Below, one piece after another: positions 33,794 to 40,953 of a stretch of DNA of 64,000 bases. The notes beneath the pieces were generated by a model. The model worked only from the letters and a program-made list of their open reading frames with translations, ran no database searches and was not told the origin of the DNA. The position numbers were made by a program, and so were the translations under genes. Origin of the DNA: Microbulbifer sp. VAAF005 (GTDB lineage: Bacteria > Pseudomonadota > Gammaproteobacteria > Pseudomonadales > Cellvibrionaceae); NCBI RefSeq assembly GCF_030012985.1, contig NZ_CP120233.1, positions 3,323,501 to 3,387,500 of the forward strand, given 5' to 3'. The stretch's first letter is position 1; each line of letters starts with the position of its first letter.

Positions 33794-34481
33794 GCGTTTA
33801 ACCGTAAATGGCGAGCTGGTGCCCATCATCAATGATGATGTGCGGCTAGATTTGTTTACACCAGGTAGAGCGGCTTTCACTGTGCGCAGTGCTGCCAATT
33901 TAAATGGTCTGGTGCAATTAGATTTAGGTTACAACGTTAATCAGTTGCAGAGATTCTTTATTGGTTATGTTGTGAGTTGCACCAGTGTGAATGGTGATCA
34001 AAAAAAACTGATGTGCCGAGAGTTAACAGCCACATTGGCTAAGGTTGTGCCGCTGGCAGAGCGCTATGTCACCTTGGCGGGGGTTCTTGGGGTTGTTTCG
34101 TCGTTAACGGGGTTACAGTTTTTGACGGGTAGCGGGAGTTACACCGACAACAAAGCCCCGGCGTTTTACAGTTTGGGGGCTGGGTATTGGGTGATGGATA
34201 ACCTGGGACAAGTCTTTGATATCCCGCAATACACCTGGCAGCAACAGGGGGACGGTAAAGTCTTTGTCGGTAGCTGGGCGGATAGTTACTGGGCAGGCCG
34301 CCCCCTGACATTACCCAGCGGATATACAACGAACTTTGGAGTATCTAACCGGGCAAAAATCGCCTGTATTCCAAGGCTGCGCCCCGGCGTTTTACTCAAT
34401 GGACACTATGCAACCAAAGTAGAACTCTCTGGGAATTATATGAATTTAACTTGGAGCGCGGACCCTTGGACCAGCAAATAA
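33780..34481 (+). CDS. Baseplate hub protein (gpD/gp27-like)
   Basis: This 233-aa hub-like protein has an N-terminal beta domain (RLTVNGELVPIINDDVRLDL, GRAAFTVRS, GYVVSC), a middle domain with WVMDNLGQVFDIPQYTWQQ, and a C-terminal segment RLRPGVLLNGHY before a TW-rich end. This is the general order of hub proteins that sit under the tail tube. It overlaps the next gene by about 30 bases. Confidence 0.65.
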   Translation: MQLHKRLTVNGELVPIINDDVRLDLFTPGRAAFTVRSAANLNGLVQLDLGYNVNQLQRFFIGYVVSCTSVNGDQKKLMCRELTATLAKVVPLAERYVTLAGVLGVVSSLTGLQFLTGSGSYTDNKAPAFYSLGAGYWVMDNLGQVFDIPQYTWQQQGDGKVFVGSWADSYWAGRPLTLPSGYTTNFGVSNRAKIACIPRLRPGVLLNGHYATKVELSGNYMNLTWSADPWTSK

Positions 34482-35425
34482 AAAGAATTATTGCGCGACT
34501 CTACCCTGAAATTAATAGCGGGTTACATTTGCCAATACTGGCAAAAGTGGTAGCGATTAGCGACCCCATGCAAAAGCAGGAACTAGCGGAAGAGTACCGC
34601 CCACGCTACGGAGTAGACGTACAGGTTTTAAAGCCTGATGGTCAGGCAGATGAACAGTTACCTATTTTTCGTAGTGTACCGTTACCGCTGCAAAATGCAG
34701 GTAATGAACGCGGCGTGTTTGGTTTCCCACAACCTGGGACGGTGGTTGAATTGGCTTTTGCCTATGGTCAGCCAGATCAGCCATTTATTAGAACGGTATT
34801 ATCGCGCGGGGTTGGAGTTCCAGCGCTCGACCGTGAGGATTTAGCATGGCAGCAAAGCGACTCAGTACGGCAGAGAGTGGACGCGCAAGCAGAGTGGAGC
34901 CGGGAGACCCATGGGGATATTAATGAAAGTTCACTACGCAGAATTATTAAGGCTGCGGAATTACAAAGCAGCTGTGACAACGAGTACCGACAAGTTAAAG
35001 AGCACTCGATAGAGGAAATTGCCGGGGTAAAAATTATTGAAGCCCTTGGGGCTTTACGCTTCTTATCGGGTGGCAGTCTGAACTTATCAGCGCTGGACAA
35101 TCTAAATGTTACAACCGCTAGTGATATTAATATTTCAGCGGGGCGCGACTTAAAGGAACAAATCGGGAATATTCGGGAATCTATAGCCAAAGCCGAACAA
35201 ACTATTAAGGTAAAAAGCGGCGGTAAGGTTTGGTTGGGGAGCGAAGCTTTAAACGTGCTGAAAGTGCTAGAGGACTTAATCGGCGTAGTGTCGGCCCTCG
35301 CTGGTACGCTGGCGACTCACTCACACCCAAGTAGCGGACAGAAGCCAACACAAGATACCGCAATCACAGCACACCAAACTAACGCAGACAATTTGAAATC
35401 GCAGCTAACGCCAATAGTAGCTTAA
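34451..35425 (+). CDS. Baseplate spike protein (gpV/gp5-like)
   Basis: A 324-aa spike. The OB-fold like N-terminal domain (LPILAKVVAISDPMQKQELA, FGFPQPGTVVELAFAYGQPD, QPFIRTVLSRG) resembles gpV/gp5 and VgrG. A repeat-rich beta helix follows (LRFLSGGSLNLSALDNLNVT, VKSGGKVWLGSEALNVLK). The C-terminus carries an H-x-H (THSHPSSG), a candidate metal-binding tip. The start is TTG 34451 inside the hub gene. It would puncture the outer membrane on contraction. Confidence 0.75.
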   Translation: MERGPLDQQIKRIIARLYPEINSGLHLPILAKVVAISDPMQKQELAEEYRPRYGVDVQVLKPDGQADEQLPIFRSVPLPLQNAGNERGVFGFPQPGTVVELAFAYGQPDQPFIRTVLSRGVGVPALDREDLAWQQSDSVRQRVDAQAEWSRETHGDINESSLRRIIKAAELQSSCDNEYRQVKEHSIEEIAGVKIIEALGALRFLSGGSLNLSALDNLNVTTASDINISAGRDLKEQIGNIRESIAKAEQTIKVKSGGKVWLGSEALNVLKVLEDLIGVVSALAGTLATHSHPSSGQKPTQDTAITAHQTNADNLKSQLTPIVA

Positions 35426-35453
35426 GCTGATTACTTAAAAGTAGGGGGAAAGC

Positions 35454-35699
35454 ATGAAAGGGAAAAACAACAGGTACGCAATTTTTGCAGGTGGAGTTCA
35501 TTTGATGAATGGAGGGGCAAACAGCTTTAAGGTTGCAGCACCTACCAAGAAAGAGGCAGTGGAACTGGCCGAGGAAATTGCCCAGTCAGAAAAAGCTATT
35601 TTTTATAGTTGGTTGAATATCTTGGATATACAGACTGGGGAAGTTGTTCGTTATTCAATATTGCGGGGCGGGGTATTGGTTGAGCAGCGCTGCTCTTAG
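35454..35699 (+). CDS. Small hypothetical protein at the end of the tail operon
   Basis: An 81-aa protein with a good GGGGGA ribosome site. It has a mixed alpha/beta pattern (RYAIFAGGVHLMNGGANSFK, AVELAEEIAQSEKA, SILRGGVLVEQ). A strong hairpin terminator follows. The family is not recognised. Confidence 0.5.
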   Translation: MKGKNNRYAIFAGGVHLMNGGANSFKVAAPTKKEAVELAEEIAQSEKAIFYSWLNILDIQTGEVVRYSILRGGVLVEQRCS

Positions 35700-35707
35700 T
35701 TTCAGTT

Positions 35708-35733
35708 AAAGTGCCAGTTTGTGCTGGCACTTT
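35708..35733. terminator. Tail operon terminator
   Basis: AAAGTGCCAG (35708-35717) pairs with CTGGCACTTT (35724-35733) around a six-base loop, with short T on the plus side and A on the minus side. It separates the late operon from the convergent toxin-antitoxin genes. Confidence 0.8.
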
Positions 35734-35747
35734 AAAATCAAAAGTTT

Positions 35748-35930
35748 TCATTTTTTCGGGATTACTTTCTTCTCTGATTTGACAAACTTGTTAGACTGCA
35801 AGACAGGGTTTTCTAAGTCCTGGCTTGATCTTATGTCCGCCAAATCTTGGCTTTCACTTATTAATCTATTCCAGTCTGTTTTATCCTCCACCTTAAAGGA
35901 ATTTTTTTCGGTTACTTTTGTGGTGCTCAT
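35748..35930 (-). CDS. Second short BrnA-like antitoxin candidate
   Basis: A 60-aa basic protein (DKTDWNRLISESQDLADI to KSEKKVIPKK) whose ATG overlaps the upstream stop as ATGA, so it is co-translated. It shares with the upstream protein the K-x-TD-W/Y-x-R segment typical of BrnA N-termini and the Lys-rich end, but lacks a ribbon-helix-helix. It may be a duplicated short antitoxin or an accessory protein. Confidence 0.5.
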   Translation of the reverse strand: MSTTKVTEKNSFKVEDKTDWNRLISESQDLADIRSSQDLENPVLQSNKFVKSEKKVIPKK

Positions 35931-36103
35931 TTTCTCTTTACCTTTCTAAATTTTTTTAAATCTTCTTCAGTTGGAGTTAGTGCGTCGGGATCTGTTTTGG
36001 CGCCCTTTTCTATTTCTTCTTCAGTCATTCTTTTCTGGCGTTCATAATCAGTTAAGTCTTTAAGATCTTTAACTTCTTCTTGGGTGTATTTTTTAATACT
36101 CAT
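35927..36103 (-). CDS. Short BrnA-like antitoxin (no RHH domain)
   Basis: From ATG 36103 this 58-aa product reads MSIKKYTQEEVKDLKDLTD, then YERQKRMTEEEIEKGAKTDPD and ends FRKVKRK. It matches the toxin-neutralising N-terminal half of BrnA antitoxins (Y-T-x-EE-x-x-x-L-x-D-x-TD-x-ER). The DNA-binding ribbon-helix-helix half is absent and the end is a run of basic residues. It follows the BrnT-like gene by eight bases. Toxin-first order is typical of brnTA. Confidence 0.65.
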   Translation of the reverse strand: MSIKKYTQEEVKDLKDLTDYERQKRMTEEEIEKGAKTDPDALTPTEEDLKKFRKVKRK

Positions 36104-36111
36104 AATTAAGC

Positions 36112-36396
36112 CTATTGTCCAAGCATTGAATTATAAATTGCACGTTCTTTCCTGTTTGCTCTTCGTGCAGAGATTAGTCGATAGCTGTTTCCCGAATTTC
36201 TTTCAGTATACACAACGAAAAGAATACCAGGTCTAGCCATGCCGATAACTTGAATTCTTTCTTCGCCGTAGTCTTCTCGGGTATCTTCGGTTTCAATACG
36301 CTCCTGGTCTTGGAATACTTCGGTTGCTACAGCAAAGTCAATGTTGTGCTTGTCGAGATTTCTTTGACGCTTATTTTCATCCCATTCAAAATCCAT
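36112..36396 (-). CDS. brnT: BrnT family toxin
   Basis: This 94-aa RNase-type toxin starts MDFEWDENKRQRNLDKHNID, the BrnT signature FEWDxNKxxxNxxKHxIxF, followed by VFQDQ near residue 28, the EERIQVIGMA strand, LFVVYTER, and the C-terminal RLISARRANRKERAIYN. BrnT proteins are RelE-fold ribonucleases neutralised by BrnA. It is located just inside attR, a common place for prophage maintenance modules. Confidence 0.88.
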   Translation of the reverse strand: MDFEWDENKRQRNLDKHNIDFAVATEVFQDQERIETEDTREDYGEERIQVIGMARPGILFVVYTERNSGNSYRLISARRANRKERAIYNSMLGQ

Positions 36397-36935
36397 TTTC
36401 TATCCTTGGGTTAGATTTTCCTTATTAATTGTTGTGCCAATCATAAATCCGTTTTTTTTGATGGCAACTACAGTCACTTATAGAGAGTTTTTCGAAATTT
36501 ATTTGTTTTGGCTGAAAGTGTTTTCAGCAATTCCATGTAAAAAATTATCATCGATTAGATTTCAAAATCCTTCATAGGCTCCTTTGGCTGAAAAATTTGT
36601 GAATCTTCTTCTAACCCCTTAGATTTCTAGGCCCTCAAGCCAAGCCGGTTAAAAAACGTACTACAAAAAACGGCGCCGGTCACTCCTCCCCACGCCTGCC
36701 GATTTTTGGCGTTCTTTTAGTTGATGAAATGAGATTGGCGGCCAGAGCCTGAGCTGGTACGGGGTTTGGGTAAGAACTGGATTTCACACTTTGAAGAGTT
36801 ACGAAGAGAAGTGAAAGGATATTGCACAGCCGGATGGCTTGCGGGGTAGCAAAGTGTCAACGTGATTTTGCGTTGACACAATGTTGACACTTTGGGGGAT
36901 TTTGCCGCCAAAACTTTAAGGGCGGTAGAATTAAA
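36397..36935. other. Prophage right-end noncoding region
   Basis: About 540 bases between brnT and the terminator beside attR. It contains AT-rich DNA (36400-36650), presumably the brnT promoter, and GTTGAC motifs near 36850-36895. An open frame at 36717-36911 on minus spans the GTTGAC motifs and has no ribosome site, so it is not called. Confidence 0.5.
36853..36893. promoter_or_regulatory. Putative arm-type integrase sites, right
   Basis: GCGTTGAC (36870-36877), five bases, GTTGACACT (36883-36891) copies the organisation found at 4848-4869 near attL. A third motif in the opposite orientation, AGTGTCAACG, is at 36853-36862. The distance to the core (about 80 bases) fits attP arms of tyrosine integrases. 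Confidence 0.6.
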
Positions 36936-36967
36936 AAACCCGCGAAAGCTAGTGCTGACGCGGGTTT
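36936..36967 (-). terminator. Phage-borne terminator for tRNA-Phe
   Basis: On minus, AAACCCGCG-loop-CGCGGGTTTTTT lies five bases after the tRNA-Phe CCA end. The sequence differs from the displaced terminator at 4671-4703. The prophage appears to supply a replacement. Confidence 0.8.
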
Positions 36968-36971
36968 AAAG

Positions 36972-37020
36972 ATGGTGCCCGGAGGCGGAATCGAACCACC
37001 GACACGGGGATTTTCAATCC
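36972..37020 (-). repeat. attR: attR: 49-bp direct repeat within tRNA-Phe
   Basis: Identical to 4708-4756 over 49 bases. Here the repeat is continuous with the 5' half of tRNA-Phe, so the tRNA gene is intact. Confidence 0.93.
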
Positions 37021-37048
37021 CCTGCTCTACCGACTGAGCTATCCGGGC
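36973..37048 (-). tRNA. tRNA-Phe (GAA)
   Basis: A 76-base tRNA on minus with GCCCGGA acceptor, D arm AGCTCAGTCGGTAGAGC, anticodon loop TTGAAAA (anticodon GAA), T arm GGTTCGATTCC, and encoded CCA. Its 3' 48 bases are provided by the phage attachment sequence. Confidence 0.97.
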
Positions 37049-37089
37049 TTTGCGATTTTGCTGGGCTTCCCCTGCGTCGCGAGGCGCGT

Positions 37090-37118
37090 ATTAAAGCCCT
37101 TCCCCGAGTCAGAGTCAA
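37090..37118 (-). promoter_or_regulatory. tRNA-Phe promoter
   Basis: On minus: TTGACT (37118-37113), 17-base spacer, TTTAAT (37095-37090), followed by a GC-rich ACGCGCC discriminator typical of stable-RNA promoters under stringent control. Confidence 0.8.
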
Positions 37119-37172
37119 CCCCTTGATTATAAAAAGTTTTTTTCTTTGCCGGGGAAGCTTCGGGGCCTTGTG

Positions 37173-37448
37173 TTACTGCTGTTCCGGCGGAACGTAACCG
37201 TCGGCTGCGTCGTATTCCTCGCCACTCAAGAACTTCATCATCTGCTCGCTCAAGTAGGCGCGGCTTGAGGGTTCCATCATGTTCAGGTGCTTTTCGTTAA
37301 TCAGCATGGTCTGGTGGGACATCCACTCCAACCAGGCCTTCTTTGAAACGTTCTCGAAGATATCCATGCCTTTGGGGCCTGGGAAGGGCGGTGCATCCAG
37401 ACCTTCCAATTCCTCTTGGTACTTGCGGCAGAATACGGTTCTGGACAT
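37173..37448 (-). CDS. yggX: Probable Fe(II)-trafficking protein YggX
   Basis: This 91-aa protein matches YggX along its length: [18 protein letters not shown] with the conserved Cys7, then [26 protein letters not shown] and the EGxx-like acidic end. YggX protects Fe-S proteins against oxidative damage in the cytoplasm. It lies 15 bases after mutY in an asmA-mutY-yggX operon, with tRNA-Phe downstream. The mutY-yggX pairing is conserved in many gammaproteobacteria. Confidence 0.95.
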   Translation of the reverse strand: MSRTVFCRKYQEELEGLDAPPFPGPKGMDIFENVSKKAWLEWMSHQTMLINEKHLNMMEPSSRAYLSEQMMKFLSGEEYDAADGYVPPEQQ

Positions 37449-37463
37449 GGACTCCTCCTGGTT

Positions 37464-38549
37464 TTAGTCGGCAGTGGTCGGCGTGAGCAGGGGAGCCTGC
37501 AGCGCCAGTAGTTGTTTTGCCAGCTTGACGATAGGGGCGGGTAGCCCCAGTTCCTGGGCCGCACGAGGGCGGTTTAAACGCCGCAGTTTATACCAGCCAG
37601 CGCCGCTCTCCGCCACCTGTGCTGGGACTTTGCTCAGTTGTACCCACACCGGGGAAATATCCAGGTGAAAGTGAGTGAAGGTGTGTCGCAGGGTCGGCAG
37701 GCTTTGGACGTCACTGGCACGCCAGCGCTTTGCCTTGAGCCAGTCGCTGCTATTGTCGGCTTCAGGCGGGCTCCAGAGTCCGCCCCAGATGCCGCTGGGC
37801 GGGCGCTGTTCCAGGTAGATTTCACCTTTGTGTTCAAGCAAGAGCAGGGTGGCGCTGCGCACCGGCTTTTCCTTGCGCGGTTTCTTGCCGGGGTAATCCT
37901 GTGGGTTGCCCTGGGCGTGAGCCACACAGGATTTTTTCACCGGGCACTCCTCGCAGCGTGGTTTCGAGCGGGTGCACAGGGTGGCACCCAGGTCCATCAT
38001 CACCTGGGTGTAGTCGTTAACGCGTTGGTTTGGGGTGTAGGTCTCGGCCAGTTCCCACAGTTGATTGGCAACCGCTGTCTGTCCGGGCCAGCCTTCCACT
38101 GCGTGAAAGCGGGCCAGCACCCGTTTGACGTTGCCATCTAAGATCGGCGCCCTGAGTCCCATACTGATACTGGCAATAGCGCCAGCGGTGGAGCGGCCTA
38201 TGCCGCTCAATTCGGTCAGTTCCTCTACGTCCTGGGGAAACTCCCCGCCGTATTCCTCCAGTACTGTCTGGGCGCACTTGTGCAGGTTGCGGGCGCGGGC
38301 GTAGTAGCCGAGGCCGCTCCAGTGAGCCAGGACTTTGTCCTGAGGCGCGCGGGCGAGGCTTTCCAGGGTGGGGAAGCTCTGCATAAAGCGCTCAAAGTAG
38401 GGAATCACCGTGGTGACCTGGGTCTGTTGCAGCATGATTTCGGACAACCAAACCCGATAGGGGTTGATGTCTTGCTGCCAGGGCAGGTCTTTGCGCCCGT
38501 GTTTGTCGAACCATTTCAGGACGGCATTTTGGAACTGCTTTGGGGTCAT
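37464..38549 (-). CDS. mutY: A/G-specific adenine glycosylase MutY
   Basis: This 361-aa enzyme removes A mispaired with 8-oxoG or G. The N-terminal HhH-GPD domain begins [20 protein letters not shown], with catalytic Glu in EIMLQQTQV, the helix-hairpin-helix in [13 protein letters not shown], and Asp in the [12 protein letters not shown] segment. The 4Fe-4S Cys ligands follow (C-x6-C-x2-C-x5-C around [11 protein letters not shown]). The C-terminal NUDIX-like domain ([19 protein letters not shown]) reads 8-oxoG. ATG 38549 matches family length; a GTG at 38597 is possible. Confidence 0.96.
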   Translation of the reverse strand: MTPKQFQNAVLKWFDKHGRKDLPWQQDINPYRVWLSEIMLQQTQVTTVIPYFERFMQSFPTLESLARAPQDKVLAHWSGLGYYARARNLHKCAQTVLEEYGGEFPQDVEELTELSGIGRSTAGAIASISMGLRAPILDGNVKRVLARFHAVEGWPGQTAVANQLWELAETYTPNQRVNDYTQVMMDLGATLCTRSKPRCEECPVKKSCVAHAQGNPQDYPGKKPRKEKPVRSATLLLLEHKGEIYLEQRPPSGIWGGLWSPPEADNSSDWLKAKRWRASDVQSLPTLRHTFTHFHLDISPVWVQLSKVPAQVAESGAGWYKLRRLNRPRAAQELGLPAPIVKLAKQLLALQAPLLTPTTAD

Positions 38550-38628
38550 GGGGATACTGCGGGCTGGAATCTGTGGTTGAACGCTGGAGTTGTGCACCGG
38601 GTGGGCCCCAGTGCACTTCAGAGGGGCC

Positions 38629-40788
38629 TTAGCGGCCGAAGAGATTTTTCAATTTTTCTTTCAGTTCGTCGACCTTTTCTTCAACTTTATCGCCATATTT
38701 CTTTTCGGCTTTGTGCTTCAGTTCTTCCCGCAGCAAGTCGTCGAGGCGGCGGCTGTCGGGTTTACAGGTGCTGATGTTCACATCGTCGAAGTCGCCCTTG
38801 CAGCGCAGCGGCAGCGGGCGATTGCGCCAGCGCTTGTTGCGCACGGTACAGCCGTCGGCGGAGGTGCTCTCGCCCACCAGGGCCAAGCCGAGCTTGAAGT
38901 CGAAGTCCTGTTTCTTCAGGTCCACCTCTCCGTCACCGGTCAGGGCGATATTTTCGATACCGGCGAGAATTTCGCTCACATCTACCTGGTCGCCTTTTAC
39001 CGCGATGGTGGCGCGAAGGTCCTGTAGTCCGGTACTGTTGGGCCAGTCCCGGGTGGGCATTTCGGTATTTTCTGTGTAGCTGAACAGCTGGCACATGTTT
39101 TTCTCCAGGTTGAATGGAGAAATCGACATTTCCTTACTGGAAACCTCAATGGAGGCACGCAGGTTTTTCTCTAGGGCTGTGGATGTTTTGCCTTTGGTGC
39201 TGGCGCTCCAGTTAACGCTGGCTTCTCCGGCCAGCTGGACATCTTCACTGGGGAAGAGGGCGGCCTGGATCTTGCCAATATCGACATTGGTGAGACCGCC
39301 GCGCATTTGCGCCTCGGCGGACTGGGCGCGAGCGTTGAGCTGGCCATTCGTGTTCAGCTGGCCACCATAGATATCGGCGCTCAATTTTTGCAGGCGGTAG
39401 AGGCCATTATCCACGGTGAGTTGGATTTCCGGGCTGTCCATTTGCAGGTCAGCGGCTTGCAGTTGGTCCAGTGCCAGGCTGATATTGGCGTTGAAGCCGC
39501 GCAGGTCGCTCAGTGGCAGGGGTTCTGCCGCAGGCGGCTTGGCAGCTACTGTTCTCTTTGGTTTTTCTGCGGTTTCAGTTTGATCGCTCTGTGCCGCCTG
39601 CTCTCCCTGCTTTTTGCCTTCAGCGGCGGGAGCCTGAGCACTCTGTGCTTCCACTCCCTCGGTTTGTTCCGCCGAAGCGGCTCCAGCCTCATCTTCGTTC
39701 GAAGGGGGCAAGTAGTTATCCAGGTTAAAGGCGCCGCCGCGCAGGTTCAGGTCCAGCCCGGGCATTTCTGCGTTGCGCAACTGGGCGTTGCCACTAAAGG
39801 TGACGTCGTCCAGTTTCAATTGCAGCGGTGTCAGGTCGAGTTTTTGCTCGGTACCTTCCACACTCGCTTCGATACTCAGCTTTTGCAGTGCCGCTTTATC
39901 GCGGGTATCGATTTCGGTGCCCGTCAGTTCAAACCAGGGGCGCAGAGGGTCGGCATTAGCGTTGACGTTAAGCTGTATACGCCAGGGTTGGGTGTTGCTG
40001 TCCCTGCGCAGGTAGCCGCGCATATGCAGGCTGGCCTTGGCGCTGTTCTCAGAGGTGAGGTCTACTTGTAGCGGTTGCAGGCGCAGCCCATTGAGGCCCT
40101 CATCCAGAGCGAGGGTGCTGTCAATTTTTAGCTTTAGCGGGTGTTTGAGGTCGCTGCCGGTAAGGTCTGCTGCGGCAGTGAGTTTGCCCGGCTCGCCGCC
40201 TGGCACCAGGTTGATAACGCTCACCTGCAGGTCTTGGACTTTGTACTCTTTGTTGGTTTGGGCATCGCTATAGAGTACCAAGCCCTTCTCGATACGCAGC
40301 TTTTGCAGGCTCAGGTCGACCTGTTGTTGTGAAGGCTCTTCCTGTTCCTTGGGGATGGAGAGTTTGGGAGGTTGCTTGCTCTGCGCTTCCAGGGCCTCGC
40401 TGATCAGCTCCCAGTTGCCGCGCCCTTCTTTGTCGACAGTGAGCTCAATTTGCGGAGCTACCAGGACTATCTCCTCAGCCTCTACTTTGCGTTGCAGTAG
40501 TGGCTTGAGGGCCACGCCGATGGCAATTTTTTCTGCTTTCACCAGAGTTTGTTTTGGCAGCTTTAATGGTGCCAGCTGTACATCTTCAAGTTGCAGGCCG
40601 AGCTTGGGCCACAGTTGCCAGCCGATATCACCTTCCAGTTGCAGGGAGATGCCCTGCTTGGCAGCGAGTTTTTCTAACTGGGGTTTGTATTGGTTGATGT
40701 CGAGTCCTGCTAACAGCCAGGCGACGGCGCCAGCGAGTAGCAGGAAAACGATTAAAAGTGCGATAAAAGTGCGCTTTATCCAGGCCAT
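38629..40788 (-). CDS. asmA: AsmA family protein
   Basis: This 719-aa inner-membrane-anchored protein has one N-terminal span ([20 protein letters not shown]) followed by a large periplasmic beta-rich AsmA domain ([33 protein letters not shown]). A Glu/Gln/Ala-rich linker lies near residue 390. The C-terminal AsmA core ends in a Lys/Glu-rich helix ([16 protein letters not shown]). AsmA-like proteins take part in phospholipid transport or outer-membrane biogenesis. ATG 40788 is chosen, and 40797 is an alternative. It is the first gene of the asmA-mutY-yggX group. Confidence 0.9.
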   Translation of the reverse strand: MAWIKRTFIALLIVFLLLAGAVAWLLAGLDINQYKPQLEKLAAKQGISLQLEGDIGWQLWPKLGLQLEDVQLAPLKLPKQTLVKAEKIAIGVALKPLLQRKVEAEEIVLVAPQIELTVDKEGRGNWELISEALEAQSKQPPKLSIPKEQEEPSQQQVDLSLQKLRIEKGLVLYSDAQTNKEYKVQDLQVSVINLVPGGEPGKLTAAADLTGSDLKHPLKLKIDSTLALDEGLNGLRLQPLQVDLTSENSAKASLHMRGYLRRDSNTQPWRIQLNVNANADPLRPWFELTGTEIDTRDKAALQKLSIEASVEGTEQKLDLTPLQLKLDDVTFSGNAQLRNAEMPGLDLNLRGGAFNLDNYLPPSNEDEAGAASAEQTEGVEAQSAQAPAAEGKKQGEQAAQSDQTETAEKPKRTVAAKPPAAEPLPLSDLRGFNANISLALDQLQAADLQMDSPEIQLTVDNGLYRLQKLSADIYGGQLNTNGQLNARAQSAEAQMRGGLTNVDIGKIQAALFPSEDVQLAGEASVNWSASTKGKTSTALEKNLRASIEVSSKEMSISPFNLEKNMCQLFSYTENTEMPTRDWPNSTGLQDLRATIAVKGDQVDVSEILAGIENIALTGDGEVDLKKQDFDFKLGLALVGESTSADGCTVRNKRWRNRPLPLRCKGDFDDVNISTCKPDSRRLDDLLREELKHKAEKKYGDKVEEKVDELKEKLKNLFGR

Positions 40789-40953
40789 GGAGAGCATTGT
40801 CCCTGTGTATTTGTCGTGTGGTGTCACGCATATGACGCCGCAGCGCGGCTCGATGTTCCCGCGCACTTCTACAAATAGGTTATGCCGGAATTGTAGGAGA
40901 TGCAGCCCCGCGAGGCTGGGAAAGCGCTGCGGGGCCATTGAAGCAGGTGTTTA

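Larger units (their letters stand above)
4708..37020. mobile_element. P2-type prophage in tRNA-Phe
   Basis: The element is bounded by the 49-bp attL/attR repeat and encodes integrase, repressors, replication, head, contractile tail, lysis and toxin-antitoxin functions. Head-gene orientation is P2-like: portal and terminase large subunit on minus, and scaffold, capsid, small terminase subunit and completion genes on plus. Sheath (DUF2586), tube (DUF2597) and DUF2590 genes suggest a tail of the HP1/K139 branch (inference). The full set of structural genes is open apart from single-base frame breaks in the primase, a membrane protein and the holin. It may therefore be intact, recoded, or in early decay. 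Confidence 0.93.

Noticed and set aside
36717..36911. 64-codon minus open frame
   Set aside because: Overlaps the GTTGAC repeats and has no ribosome site or domain.
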